From: Gemmatimonadota bacterium
Lineage (GTDB): Bacteria; Gemmatimonadota; Gemmatimonadetes; Gemmatimonadales; Gemmatimonadaceae
Reading direction: 5' to 3'
Length of the DNA: 36,151 nucleotides
NCBI GenBank assembly: GCA_947471365.1
Contig: CANIWQ010000016.1
Location: forward strand, 1-36,151
A model generated the notes under the pieces. It was not told the DNA's origin. It worked only from the letters and a program-made list of their open reading frames with translations, and searched no databases. This document shows, piece after piece, positions 7,337-15,624 of the stretch. Every line of letters begins with the position of its first letter. Positions within the stretch are counted from its first letter, which is position 1. The translations under genes and the position numbers were made by a program.

Positions 7337-7366
7337 GCCGCGCGCCACCGTGTGCTGGCGCGCGGC
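7337..7366. terminator. Hairpin between convergent genes (bidirectional terminator candidate)
   Basis: A perfect 11-bp stem, GCCGCGCGCCA (7337-7347) with TGGCGCGCGGC (7356-7366), has an eight-base loop. It begins eight bases after the stop of the secreted hypothetical and reaches into the stop codon of the convergent TonB receptor gene. There is no T-tract on either strand, so it may act with Rho or mainly protect 3' ends. Confidence 0.5.
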
Positions 7367-9540
7367 TAGAACTCCCACGTAATCCCCGCACTGGGCAAGC
7401 GCCCAATCTGCGGATCTGGGGTGCGGGTCACAAGAATGGAGTTCCCGCTCACCGACGTGTGGTAGTTATACGCGGCTGGATTCTCCGCGTCGAACACGTT
7501 GAACAAATCCACAAAGAACGAGAGCTTCCCGTGACGGAGTGCCACGTCACGGGTGAGCCGTGCGTCCACGCGGTGATACCACGGCATGCGACGCGTTCCG
7601 AGGGCGTTCGCTGGACCGTACTGCGTCAACACCGTCACCGAGCGCACGCCCTTTGAGTTGCGCACCGTGTCTGCCACGAACTGCACCGGCGCCTCGGGCC
7701 ATCCGCTGTGCGCCTGAAACGCGAGGCTCAATCGCCAGTCGGAATCCTCCGGGCGCCAGGTGGCATCCACGTAGAACGTGTGCGGCTGATCCCATTTGCG
7801 CGGGACGTCCACCGTGCCCAATCGATCGCTCACATTGGCGTGCGTATAGCTCGCCGCCCAATCCCATTCGCCGGCACCGAGTCCGCGCACGCTGAACTCC
7901 ACGCCCGTAGCACGGCCGTGCGTTGCGGGAAAGAGCACGCGATCCTGTTCGAGTTCCGGAAATACTTGGAGGTCGCCGCGGAGATTGATGTAGCGCGGAG
8001 ACTCGTACGTCGCCTTGCGTTCATACGCTTCCACTTTGGCAATCGCAAACAATCCAAACCGTTGTTCGAGTCCCACCACGCGATGCTCGGCGACATCTTC
8101 ATTGCCAAACTGCGTGACTCCATCCTGTACCTGCAACGCAAACGCCTGTTGCGGCTGTGTATAGCGGCCGGCGGCCACACGAAGCGTAGTGGTGGGCGAG
8201 AGTGTGAACATCACATTCGCTCGCGGACTGACGGACTGATCATGCGACCAGGAGGCGGCGTCGAATCGAGCGCCGATTTCCGCGACGAGCCAGCGCGCCG
8301 GTCTCCAACGCGGTGCCATGTACGCGCCGATTTTGGAGCCATTCTTTGAGAAAGCCGCGCTGACGGGGAACGCGAGATTCGCGATGGTGTCGGCAATCAC
8401 GGCGCGTTTGGTACGGATGGCGGCGTAGTCGTACGTCGCCCGCTCCGAGCGAAACTCTCCGCCGAACTTGATCAGAAACTGGCCACCCAGCGACCAGACC
8501 CAATCTTGGCGGACGCCGCCAAATCCGGTGCTACGCTCATCGCGCATGGTGGAGCGGATCGCTGCGATGATTTGCGCGTCGCCGCCACGAGTCCAATCCA
8601 GTTGCCCGAGTGATGCCACGGTGCGCGCCGAAAGGTGCGGAGTGAACTCCGCGTCCCACGTGAGCCACGTATAGTGGCTTCCGTAGCGGCTTGTGATGCC
8701 ACCGTCCTTGACTCGGTAGCGCAGATCGTCATCGGCCCAGAGTACATGTGCGGCGAGCTTGTGGCGCGCGTTGATGTCCCAGGTCGCGGTGGCCAATAGG
8801 TCGGCATAACGGGGCGACACAGAATCGCTGCGCCCGGCGAGCTTCAAGGCAAGATCGAGATAGCCGCGCCGCGCTGCGACGCTCCAGCCGCCGCGTCCAT
8901 CTGCAAAACCGCCCTGAGCCTGCAATCGCACGTTGGTCACGCTCACGCCAACCGAGGCGCGAAGACTGTCGGTGCGCGGCGCACGTGAATGAATGGAGAG
9001 TACGCTGCCCAGCCGGCCGCCGTATTCACTGGTGAAGCCCGAGGTGACGAGGTCAATGCCCTCCACGCTCTGCACGTCAAGAATCGAGAGCGCGTTGTCG
9101 AAGTCCTTCATATGGAAGGGTTCGAACAGTTCGAGCCCGTCGAGCGACACATGCAACTGGTCGATCTCCGCACCGCGCACATGAAAGGCTGCACCGAACT
9201 CGTTGCTTGCCAGTCCTGGGAGACGTTGAATCGACCGAAAGAGGTCTTCCCCCAGCTGTGGGCGCGAAATAATGGCGTCGCGGCCGAGCGATTGGGCGGT
9301 GCCGCGGATGGGGGAGAGGAGTCCGAATGTCCCGGGCGTGACTACGACGGCCGTCAGGGGCTGGGGCGATCGTGCGCGCGCAGAGTCGAGCGCGGCGCGT
9401 ATGGAATCGGCGCGTGCAGTCGATCGTGTGCTGTCCGCCACCCATCGCGCGCGTGCGCTGTCGGAAGCGCTCTGCCCGGAGGCGCGCCCCGCAACCAGCA
9501 TCAACACCCCCATCACCGCTCGTCGCACGGCGGGGGTCAC
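7366..9540 (-). CDS. TonB-dependent outer-membrane receptor
   Basis: About 724 residues from the GTG at 9540. The N-terminus VTPAVRRAVMGVLMLVAGRASGQ reads as a signal peptide. The plug domain follows: VVVTPGTFGLLSPIRGTAQSLGRDAIISRPQLGEDLFRSIQRLPGLA..FHVRGAEIDQLHVSLDGLELFEPFHM, then SEYGGRLGSVLSIHSR. The remainder is rich in alternating beta-barrel strands and ends GITWEF, with the terminal Phe typical of outer-membrane barrels. It imports a ligand using TonB-ExbBD energy. There is no SusD partner, and the ligand is unknown. It lies between two M20 amidohydrolases, so uptake of a peptide or acyl-amino-acid product is a reasonable guess. The start is uncertain: the frame extends to a TTG at 9585, and other GTG/ATG codons follow 9540. 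An Ala/Ser/Arg-rich, helix-like segment precedes the plug. Confidence 0.87.
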   Translation of the reverse strand: MTPAVRRAVMGVLMLVAGRASGQSASDSARARWVADSTRSTARADSIRAALDSARARSPQPLTAVVVTPGTFGLLSPIRGTAQSLGRDAIISRPQLGEDLFRSIQRLPGLASNEFGAAFHVRGAEIDQLHVSLDGLELFEPFHMKDFDNALSILDVQSVEGIDLVTSGFTSEYGGRLGSVLSIHSRAPRTDSLRASVGVSVTNVRLQAQGGFADGRGGWSVAARRGYLDLALKLAGRSDSVSPRYADLLATATWDINARHKLAAHVLWADDDLRYRVKDGGITSRYGSHYTWLTWDAEFTPHLSARTVASLGQLDWTRGGDAQIIAAIRSTMRDERSTGFGGVRQDWVWSLGGQFLIKFGGEFRSERATYDYAAIRTKRAVIADTIANLAFPVSAAFSKNGSKIGAYMAPRWRPARWLVAEIGARFDAASWSHDQSVSPRANVMFTLSPTTTLRVAAGRYTQPQQAFALQVQDGVTQFGNEDVAEHRVVGLEQRFGLFAIAKVEAYERKATYESPRYINLRGDLQVFPELEQDRVLFPATHGRATGVEFSVRGLGAGEWDWAASYTHANVSDRLGTVDVPRKWDQPHTFYVDATWRPEDSDWRLSLAFQAHSGWPEAPVQFVADTVRNSKGVRSVTVLTQYGPANALGTRRMPWYHRVDARLTRDVALRHGKLSFFVDLFNVFDAENPAAYNYHTSVSGNSILVTRTPDPQIGRLPSAGITWEF

Positions 9541-9623
9541 GCAAACGGGTGGTTGTTTCGTACATTCTCCAGAGCAGACCACCAATACTACCCCGCGTTC
9601 CTCGAAATTTGACGGAGTCCACT

Positions 9624-11216
9624 GTGCGCATTGCCCGTCGCCTCGCTCTTGCCTGCTCGCTCCTCCCCGCCTTACTCGGTGCGCAAGGCGCTGCCGACCC
9701 GCGTCTCGCTCGGCTCAAAGCGGAGATTCCCAAGGCGATGGACGCCAAGGCCAAGATGATCCAGCAGATGGTGGATCAGGTCTTTTCGTTTGGCGAGTTG
9801 GGGATGCAGGAGGTCGAAACCTCGAAATATTTGAGCGGCATTCTCGAGCAGAATGGCTTTACGGTACAGCACGGGGTCGCCGGCATGCCCACGGCGTGGG
9901 TGGCGAAGTGGGGCTCCGGCAAGCCGGTCATCTCCCTCGGCTCCGACATCGACGGCATTCCGCAGTCCGGGCAAAAACCGGGCGAAGCGTTCCGCGACTG
10001 GATTGTGCCCGGCGCGCCCGGCCACGGCGAGGGGCACAACAGCGGCGTGCCGCTCAACATCGCCGCCGCGCTCGTGGTGAAAGACATTATGACGCGCGAA
10101 AAACTACAGGGCACTATCGTGTTGTGGCCTGGGGTGGCCGAAGAGCAACTGGCGAGCAAGGCGTATTTGGTGCGCGCCGGCGTGTTCAAGGATGTGGACG
10201 CCACGCTCTTTGCCCACGTGAGCAGCGAGTTCGGTATTTCGTACGGCGACGAATCGGCGCTCACGCTCATCAGTGCGCTGTTCAAGTTCAAAGGCGCGAG
10301 CGCGCACGCCGCGGTGGGGCCCTGGCGTGGCAAGAGTGCGCTCGATGCCGTGATGTTGATGGGGCAGAGTTGGGAGTACAAGCGCGAGCATATGGAAACG
10401 GCGCAGCGTTCGCACTACATCATCTCCGACGGTGGCGACCAGCCCAACGTGGTGCCGAGCACGGCGAGCATCTGGTTCTTTTTCCGTGAGCGCGATTTTG
10501 ACCGCGTGACCGCGATGTACGACGACGCCAAGAAGATGGCGCAGGCCGCCGCGACCATGACCGGCACACAGGTGGACACCATTCAGGTGATCGGCTCGGC
10601 GTGGCGTCCGCACTTTAACAAGTCGCTCGCCGAGATCATGCACGCGAACGCCCTGACCGTGGGAATGCCCGCGTGGGACGCCAAGGATCAGATGATGGCG
10701 CGCGGCGTGCAGAGTCTGCTTGGCGTGAAAGTCGAAGGGCTCGGCACCACCGTGCCGCCGCTCCGGAGTCCGCAGGCGGCGGCCGCCGCGAGCACCGGTA
10801 CCGGCAGCGATGACATTGGCGACGTCAGTTGGACGGTGCCGACCATTACCCTGTACTATCCGGCGAACATCCCCGGCACGCCCGGCCACAACTGGAGCGA
10901 CGGCATCGCAATGGCCACGCCGATTGCCCACAAGGGAGTTGTTGCGGGCGCCAAGGTGCAGGCCATGACGCTGCTCGATCTCATAATGCAGCCGAAGGTC
11001 GTGGCCGACGCGTGGGACTATTTCACCAACGTCCAGACCAAGACCGTGAAGTACAAGCCGCTGATGGCGCCGAGCGATCAGCCGGCGATTTGGCTGAACG
11101 CGGAGAAGATGGCGAAGTATCGGGAGGAGATGCGGAAGTTCTATTACGACCCCAAGAAGTACGGGTCGTATTTGGAGCAGCTGGGGATTCAGTATCCGAG
11201 CGTGAAGGTGCCATAG
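9624..11216 (+). CDS. Secreted M20-family amidohydrolase (AbgB-like), copy 2
   Basis: A paralogue of the protein at 5011-6675, clearly alike by eye from KAKMIQ.MVDQ.FS.GELGMQE to the C-terminal LDQLGI/LEQLGI. The start is GTG 9624, preceded by GGAG at 9614-9617, giving 530 residues that begin with a signal peptide (VRIARRLALACSLLPALLGAQ). An open frame continues upstream to 9372 but runs into the antisense of the TonB gene. The metal loop is again GHGEGHNSG, with Glu in place of the usual Cys, and the catalytic GVAEEQ is kept. The two copies differ in a mid-C-terminal loop before GSDDIGDV and at the N-terminus. It is divergent from the TonB receptor and shares its promoter region. Substrate unknown. 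Confidence 0.88.
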   Translation: MRIARRLALACSLLPALLGAQGAADPRLARLKAEIPKAMDAKAKMIQQMVDQVFSFGELGMQEVETSKYLSGILEQNGFTVQHGVAGMPTAWVAKWGSGKPVISLGSDIDGIPQSGQKPGEAFRDWIVPGAPGHGEGHNSGVPLNIAAALVVKDIMTREKLQGTIVLWPGVAEEQLASKAYLVRAGVFKDVDATLFAHVSSEFGISYGDESALTLISALFKFKGASAHAAVGPWRGKSALDAVMLMGQSWEYKREHMETAQRSHYIISDGGDQPNVVPSTASIWFFFRERDFDRVTAMYDDAKKMAQAAATMTGTQVDTIQVIGSAWRPHFNKSLAEIMHANALTVGMPAWDAKDQMMARGVQSLLGVKVEGLGTTVPPLRSPQAAAAASTGTGSDDIGDVSWTVPTITLYYPANIPGTPGHNWSDGIAMATPIAHKGVVAGAKVQAMTLLDLIMQPKVVADAWDYFTNVQTKTVKYKPLMAPSDQPAIWLNAEKMAKYREEMRKFYYDPKKYGSYLEQLGIQYPSVKVP

Positions 11217-11265
11217 GCGCTATAGTGGCGCACAACTGGCTTTATTATGGCCTATAATCAGCGCC
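11216..11265. terminator. Imperfect hairpin between convergent genes
   Basis: GGCGCT (11216-11221) pairs with AGCGCC (11260-11265), and ATAG (11222-11225) with CTAT (11252-11255) across a small bulge. It starts at the last base of M20 copy 2 and extends about 20 bases into the 3' end of the convergent Uma2 gene. The loop is long (26 bases), so support is modest. Confidence 0.3.
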
Positions 11266-11829
11266 TGTTTCGTCAAATAGCGCCTTCCTGAACAGCGCTG
11301 GCAGGTCGATTGTCAGCGGCTCCTTGTCTTGGGAAGGTCGCCACGCAATCGACCCCAAACAGATTTCGGGCCGCTCGTCGCTGGGGAGCCACCGCTCCAC
11401 TAACCGTGCCTCGGCATCGACGATCCAGAACTCACCGACTGGAGCGGACTGGTAGTAGTGCCGCTTGAGTCCGCGATCATAGCGGGCGGTGCCCGGCGAG
11501 AGGATCTCAATGACGAGCAGCGGTGATCTCACGCCTTCCCATCCACGACCCGTCTGGTCGGCAGGCACGACGAAGATATCTGGCTGAACCAGCGCGCCTA
11601 TCGTCAGGCGCAAATCGGCCGGCGAGCTGTACACATTGCCAAGACCGGCAGCGTCCACGTACGGGATCAACGCGGCCAAGAGGCGCGTGACCACCGACTG
11701 ATGCGGTTCGCTCGGTGACGGCGTCACGACATGCACCCCGCCGATGCACTCGTGCCGCTGCCCGTCCCAAGGCAATGCGAGCAATTCTTCTGGCGTCCAA
11801 TGATGCTCGGCAAGTAGCGGCATACCCAT
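11245..11829 (-). CDS. Uma2-family (DUF820) PD-(D/E)xK nuclease-fold protein
   Basis: A 194-residue protein. The typical Uma2 pattern is visible: WTPEELLALP..GQRHECIGG at the N-terminus, then QPDIFVV (Asp84), VIEILSPGTARYDRGLKRHYY (Glu108, Lys122) and GEFWIVDAEARLVERW. Asp84, Glu108 and Lys122 make the PD-(D/E)xK catalytic set. The family is abundant in cyanobacteria and other bacteria, often in many copies; its biological role is unsettled. The start at ATG 11829 (or 11823) is chosen because the longer open frame to 11970 has no family-like sequence and overlaps the opposite gene's leader. It is convergent with M20 copy 2 and divergent from the OFOR operon. Confidence 0.85.
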   Translation of the reverse strand: MGMPLLAEHHWTPEELLALPWDGQRHECIGGVHVVTPSPSEPHQSVVTRLLAALIPYVDAAGLGNVYSSPADLRLTIGALVQPDIFVVPADQTGRGWEGVRSPLLVIEILSPGTARYDRGLKRHYYQSAPVGEFWIVDAEARLVERWLPSDERPEICLGSIAWRPSQDKEPLTIDLPALFRKALFDETGADYRP

Positions 11830-12004
11830 ACCATACGCTCGGCTGGTAGAAAAAAGAAAGTGGCCACGCGCCAATCTGCGGTGCCCACTTTTCCTTACCG
11901 CAACCACCCGATTTCCACCCCCGCCCGATTCCCGCGCCCGACCCTTGCCGGACCCCACTCCAGTAGGCACTATCCCAATACACGACTATATAAGAGGCTC
12001 AAGC

Positions 12005-13828
12005 TTGGCCCCGACTAACGTCAACGATCCCCACCACTACCACAAAGTGGTGGACTGCCAGTACGCGTGCCCGGCACATACCAACGTGCCAGGTTACCTC
12101 CGCCTCATCGCGCAGGGTCGGTACACCGACTCGTACCTGATGAACCGCGCGTCAAACGTGTTCCCGGGTATTCTCGGACGCACGTGCGATCGCCCCTGCG
12201 AGCCGGCCTGCCGCCGCGGCCGCGTGGACGGCAAGCCGGTCGCCATCTGCCGCCTCAAGCGCGTGGCCGCCGATCTGCGGGACGACATCACCGATCAGCT
12301 CCCGACCGCGCCGGCCGTGAAGAACGGCAAGCGCGTGGCGCTTGTTGGCGCGGGGCCGAGCGCGCTCACCGTGGCCAACGACCTGCTGCCGCTTGGCTAC
12401 GACGTCACTATCTACGAGAAGAACGCGCAGCCCGGCGGGCTGATGCGCGTGAACATTCCGAGCTTCCGTCTGCCGGCAAAAGTGCTCGACGACGAGTGCG
12501 GCTACATCATCAACATGGGTGCCACCATGAAGTACGGCACCGAAGTCTCGTCGATGAAAGCGCTGCTCGCCGAGGGCTACGACGCCGTGTACGTCGGCAG
12601 CGGCGCGCCCAAGGGAAAGGAACTCGACATCGAAGGCCGCTGGGACGAGAGCGCCAAGCCGAACATCCACATCGGCATCGAGTGGCTGGCCAACGTGCAC
12701 TTCGAACACGTGGAGAAGATTGGCAAGCGCGTGGTCATCATTGGCGTGGGGAACACCGCCATGGATTGCTGCCGCACAGCCAAGCGCGTGGGCGCCACCG
12801 ATGTGAAGGTCATCGCGCGCCGCTCGCGCAAATATTTCAAAGCCTCTCCGTGGGAACTCGAAGACGCCGAAGAGGAACAGGTGGCGATTCTCGAGAACCA
12901 TGCGCCCAAGCGGTTCGTCATCGAGAACGGCAAGCTCGTGGGCATGGAGTTTGAGCAGCTCGCGTGGTCCGAAGAAGGCGGCAAGCAGGTGAGCAAAGTC
13001 GCCGGCACGGTGATCATTCCCTGCGACGATGTGATTCTCGCCATCGGTCAGGACAACGCCTTCCCGTGGATTGAGCGCGACCTCGGCCTCGAGTTCGACC
13101 AGTGGGAGATGCCGGTCGTCGACAAGGTTACGCACCAGAGCACGCGCGCTGACGTGTTCTTTGGCGGCGATGCTGCATGGGGACCGCAGAACATCATTTG
13201 GGCGGTGGAGCACGGGCACCAAGCGGCCATCTCCATTCACAATCATTGCTCGGCCGCGCCGGTCACCGAACGGCTCGAGTACGGCATGAACCTCGTGAGC
13301 GCCAAGCTCGGTATGCAAAGCTGGAGCTACCACAACGATTTCAATCCGAGTCCGCGGCAGAAGATGACGCACGAGGAGTTGGTGAAGCGCTTCTCGAGCG
13401 TGAACGTCGAAGTCGAACTCGGCTATACGCCGGAGCAGACGGCCCTCGAAGTGCAGCGCTGTCTCAACTGCGACGTCGAAACGCACTTCACCGACAAACT
13501 GTGCATTGAGTGCGATGCCTGCGTGGACGTCTGTCCGGTCAGCTGCCTGACGATTGCGGTTGTAGGCGACGAAGCCGATCTGCGCACGCGGCTCAGCGCG
13601 CCGGCGGCAAACATGACGCAGGACATCTTTGTGAGCGGTGCGTTGCCGCAGACCAAGCGCGTGATGGTGAAGGACGAAGACATCTGCCTGCACTGCGGGC
13701 TGTGCGCCGAACGCTGCCCGACGGCGGCGTGGGACATGCGCAAGTTCGATCTGCTCGTGCCGTATGCGGGCGCAACCCTCGAATCGATCGTATCGACGCA
13801 CATTGCGTCGGCGGGAGCGGCACGATGA
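12005..13828 (+). CDS. GltD-like FAD/NAD(P)-binding Fe-S oxidoreductase subunit, first gene of the OFOR operon
   Basis: 607 residues. The chosen start is TTG 12005, with GAGG at 11994-11997 seven bases upstream; the frame is open to 11945 but lacks a ribosome site there. Domains in order: an N-terminal 4Fe-4S domain (CQYACPAHTNVPGYL, then GRTCDRPCEPACRRG) as in glutamate synthase small subunit and dihydropyrimidine dehydrogenase; an FAD site (VALVGAGPSALTVANDLL...YEKNAQPGGLM); a second dinucleotide site (VVIIGVGNTAMDCCRTAKRVGA) for NAD(P)H; GGDAAWGPQNIIWAVEHGHQAA; and two C-terminal 4Fe-4S motifs (CIECDACVDVCP; CLHCGLCAERCP). It should pass electrons between NAD(P)(H) and the 2-oxoacid oxidoreductase encoded directly downstream. 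Its stop overlaps the next start as ATGA at 13825-13828, so translation is coupled. Confidence 0.9.
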   Translation: MAPTNVNDPHHYHKVVDCQYACPAHTNVPGYLRLIAQGRYTDSYLMNRASNVFPGILGRTCDRPCEPACRRGRVDGKPVAICRLKRVAADLRDDITDQLPTAPAVKNGKRVALVGAGPSALTVANDLLPLGYDVTIYEKNAQPGGLMRVNIPSFRLPAKVLDDECGYIINMGATMKYGTEVSSMKALLAEGYDAVYVGSGAPKGKELDIEGRWDESAKPNIHIGIEWLANVHFEHVEKIGKRVVIIGVGNTAMDCCRTAKRVGATDVKVIARRSRKYFKASPWELEDAEEEQVAILENHAPKRFVIENGKLVGMEFEQLAWSEEGGKQVSKVAGTVIIPCDDVILAIGQDNAFPWIERDLGLEFDQWEMPVVDKVTHQSTRADVFFGGDAAWGPQNIIWAVEHGHQAAISIHNHCSAAPVTERLEYGMNLVSAKLGMQSWSYHNDFNPSPRQKMTHEELVKRFSSVNVEVELGYTPEQTALEVQRCLNCDVETHFTDKLCIECDACVDVCPVSCLTIAVVGDEADLRTRLSAPAANMTQDIFVSGALPQTKRVMVKDEDICLHCGLCAERCPTAAWDMRKFDLLVPYAGATLESIVSTHIASAGAAR

Positions 13829-15624
13829 GTGGCATCAACGATTTTGCCTTCAAGATGGCGACGGTCAACGGCACGGGGTCGGCCTCGGCCAACTCGCTGC
13901 TGATGCAGGCCATCTTCCGGATGGGGATTCCCGTCGCCGGCAAGAATATTTTTCCGTCGAACATTCAGGGGCTGCCCACGTGGTATGAAGTGCGTGTGAG
14001 CGCCGCCGGGTATATGGCGCGCCCGCCTGAGGTGGACCTGATTGTCGCCCTCAACACGAACACGCTCGCCAAGGACATCAAGACGGTGCGCTCGGGTGGC
14101 TACGTGATGTACGACTCGTCATGGCCCATTCCTGAGGAACTCCGCCGCGCCGACATCACCTTCCTCGGCGTGCCTTTCGGCAACATGTGCGCTGAGGCAT
14201 TTGAGCGCGATCGCGATCGCACGCTGCTGCGCAACATCGTCTACACTGGCGCGCTCGGCGCCCTGCTGAACATCGATCACGGCGTGATCTCGCAGATGCT
14301 CACCGAGAAGTTTGCCAAGAAGAAATCCTTGCTCGACGCGAACGCCAAGGCCATTCAGATGGGCTGGGACTTCGCCACGGCGAACTTTCCTTGCCCGCTG
14401 CCGTTCCACCTCGAAGCGATGGACGAGACCAAGGACAAGGTCATCATCGACGGCAACACGGCGTGTGGACTCGGCGCCGTCTATGCCGGCGCGACCGTGG
14501 GCGCCTGGTATCCCATCACGCCGAGCACGTCGTTGATGGAAGCGTTCAAGGGGTTCTGTGAGAAGTACCGCGTGGACAAGGAGACTGGGCTCCGGAAGTT
14601 CTGCATCCTGCAGGCGGAGGATGAACTCGCTGCGGCCGGCATCACCATCGGCGCAGGGTGGGCGGGGGCGCGGTCGTTCACCAACACGAGCGGCCCCGGC
14701 ATCTCGCTGATGCAGGAGTTCCTTGGGCTCGCGTATTACACCGAGATTCCTGGCGTCTTCTTTGACGTGCAGCGCACCGGCCCCAGCACAGGAATGCCGA
14801 CGCGCACGCAGCAGGCCGACCTCATGATGCTCGCCTACGCGAGCCACGGCGACACCAAGCACCTGATTGTATTCCCGGCGAATCCGCACGAGTGCTTTAC
14901 GCTCACGGTGGAGGCGTTCGATCTCGCCGAGCGGTTCCAGACGCCGGTGTTCGTGGCGAGCGATCTCGATATTGGCATGAACGACTGGATGGTGCCGCGC
15001 CTGCAGTGGGACGAGAATTATGTGGCCGACCGCGGCAAGGTGCTCAACAACGAGCAGCTCGCGGCGCTCCCCAAGTTCTCACGCTATCTCGACGTGGACG
15101 GCGACGGCGTTGCCGCGCGCACACTCCCCGGTAGCGACCCCAAGGGCGCGTACTTTGTGCGCGGCAGCGGGCACGACAAGAACGCCGCGTACACCGAGGA
15201 CAGCGACGCGTATAAGGAAGTGGTGGACCGCATCAGGCGGAAGATCGACGGTGCGGCCACGTCGGTACCGGCGCCGGTGATTATCCGGAACCCGGGCGCC
15301 GAGATCGGCCTCATCACCATCGGCGGCTGCGACGCCGCCGTGCGCGAGGCGATGGACCGGCTCAAGGAACAGGGGTTCCACGTGGACTTCATGCGCATCC
15401 GCGGGTTCCCGTTCGATACGCCGGTGCGCGATTTCATCGCCGAGCACGAGGTGAACTTCGTGATCGAACAGAACCGCGACGGACAGTTGCGGAGTTTGTT
15501 GGCCATCGAACTCGGCGTGCCGCGTGACGCGATGGTCGCGGTGCTGGATTATGCCGGCATGCCGCTCACGGCCAAGTTCGTGATTGACGCGGTGACGGCT
15601 CATTTCGCGGGAGTGACAGCATGA
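13825..15624 (+). CDS. 2-oxoacid:acceptor oxidoreductase, fused gamma-alpha subunit
   Basis: 599 residues starting in the ATGA overlap at 13825. The first about 190 residues are the gamma domain (NGTGSASANSLLMQAIFRMGIPVAGKNIFPSNIQGLPTWYEVRVS..GY). The rest is the alpha subunit with the pyrimidine-binding region (GNTACGLGAVYAGATVGAWYPITPSTSLMEAF, QAEDELAAAGITIGAGWAGARSFTNTSGPGISLM) and the C-terminal domain II/III (ADLMMLAYASHGDT, then IGGCDAAVREAMDRL). With the beta subunit encoded next, it forms an OFOR that oxidises a 2-oxoacid with CoA or reductively carboxylates an acyl-CoA. Gamma-alpha fusion is common in the 2-oxoglutarate-type (KorA) branch, but substrate cannot be read from sequence alone. 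Its stop overlaps the beta start as ATGA at 15621-15624. Confidence 0.92.
   Translation: MSGINDFAFKMATVNGTGSASANSLLMQAIFRMGIPVAGKNIFPSNIQGLPTWYEVRVSAAGYMARPPEVDLIVALNTNTLAKDIKTVRSGGYVMYDSSWPIPEELRRADITFLGVPFGNMCAEAFERDRDRTLLRNIVYTGALGALLNIDHGVISQMLTEKFAKKKSLLDANAKAIQMGWDFATANFPCPLPFHLEAMDETKDKVIIDGNTACGLGAVYAGATVGAWYPITPSTSLMEAFKGFCEKYRVDKETGLRKFCILQAEDELAAAGITIGAGWAGARSFTNTSGPGISLMQEFLGLAYYTEIPGVFFDVQRTGPSTGMPTRTQQADLMMLAYASHGDTKHLIVFPANPHECFTLTVEAFDLAERFQTPVFVASDLDIGMNDWMVPRLQWDENYVADRGKVLNNEQLAALPKFSRYLDVDGDGVAARTLPGSDPKGAYFVRGSGHDKNAAYTEDSDAYKEVVDRIRRKIDGAATSVPAPVIIRNPGAEIGLITIGGCDAAVREAMDRLKEQGFHVDFMRIRGFPFDTPVRDFIAEHEVNFVIEQNRDGQLRSLLAIELGVPRDAMVAVLDYAGMPLTAKFVIDAVTAHFAGVTA

Noticed and set aside
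9372-9623. N-terminal extension of M20 copy 2
   Set aside because: The sequence here is antisense to the TonB receptor and Arg-rich. The GTG at 9624 has a good ribosome site and begins a signal peptide.
12152-13801. Long open frame on the minus strand (549 codons)
   Set aside because: It is antisense to the well-supported GltD-like gene, in the frame favoured by high third-position GC. Its product is His/Arg/Val-rich with no domain.
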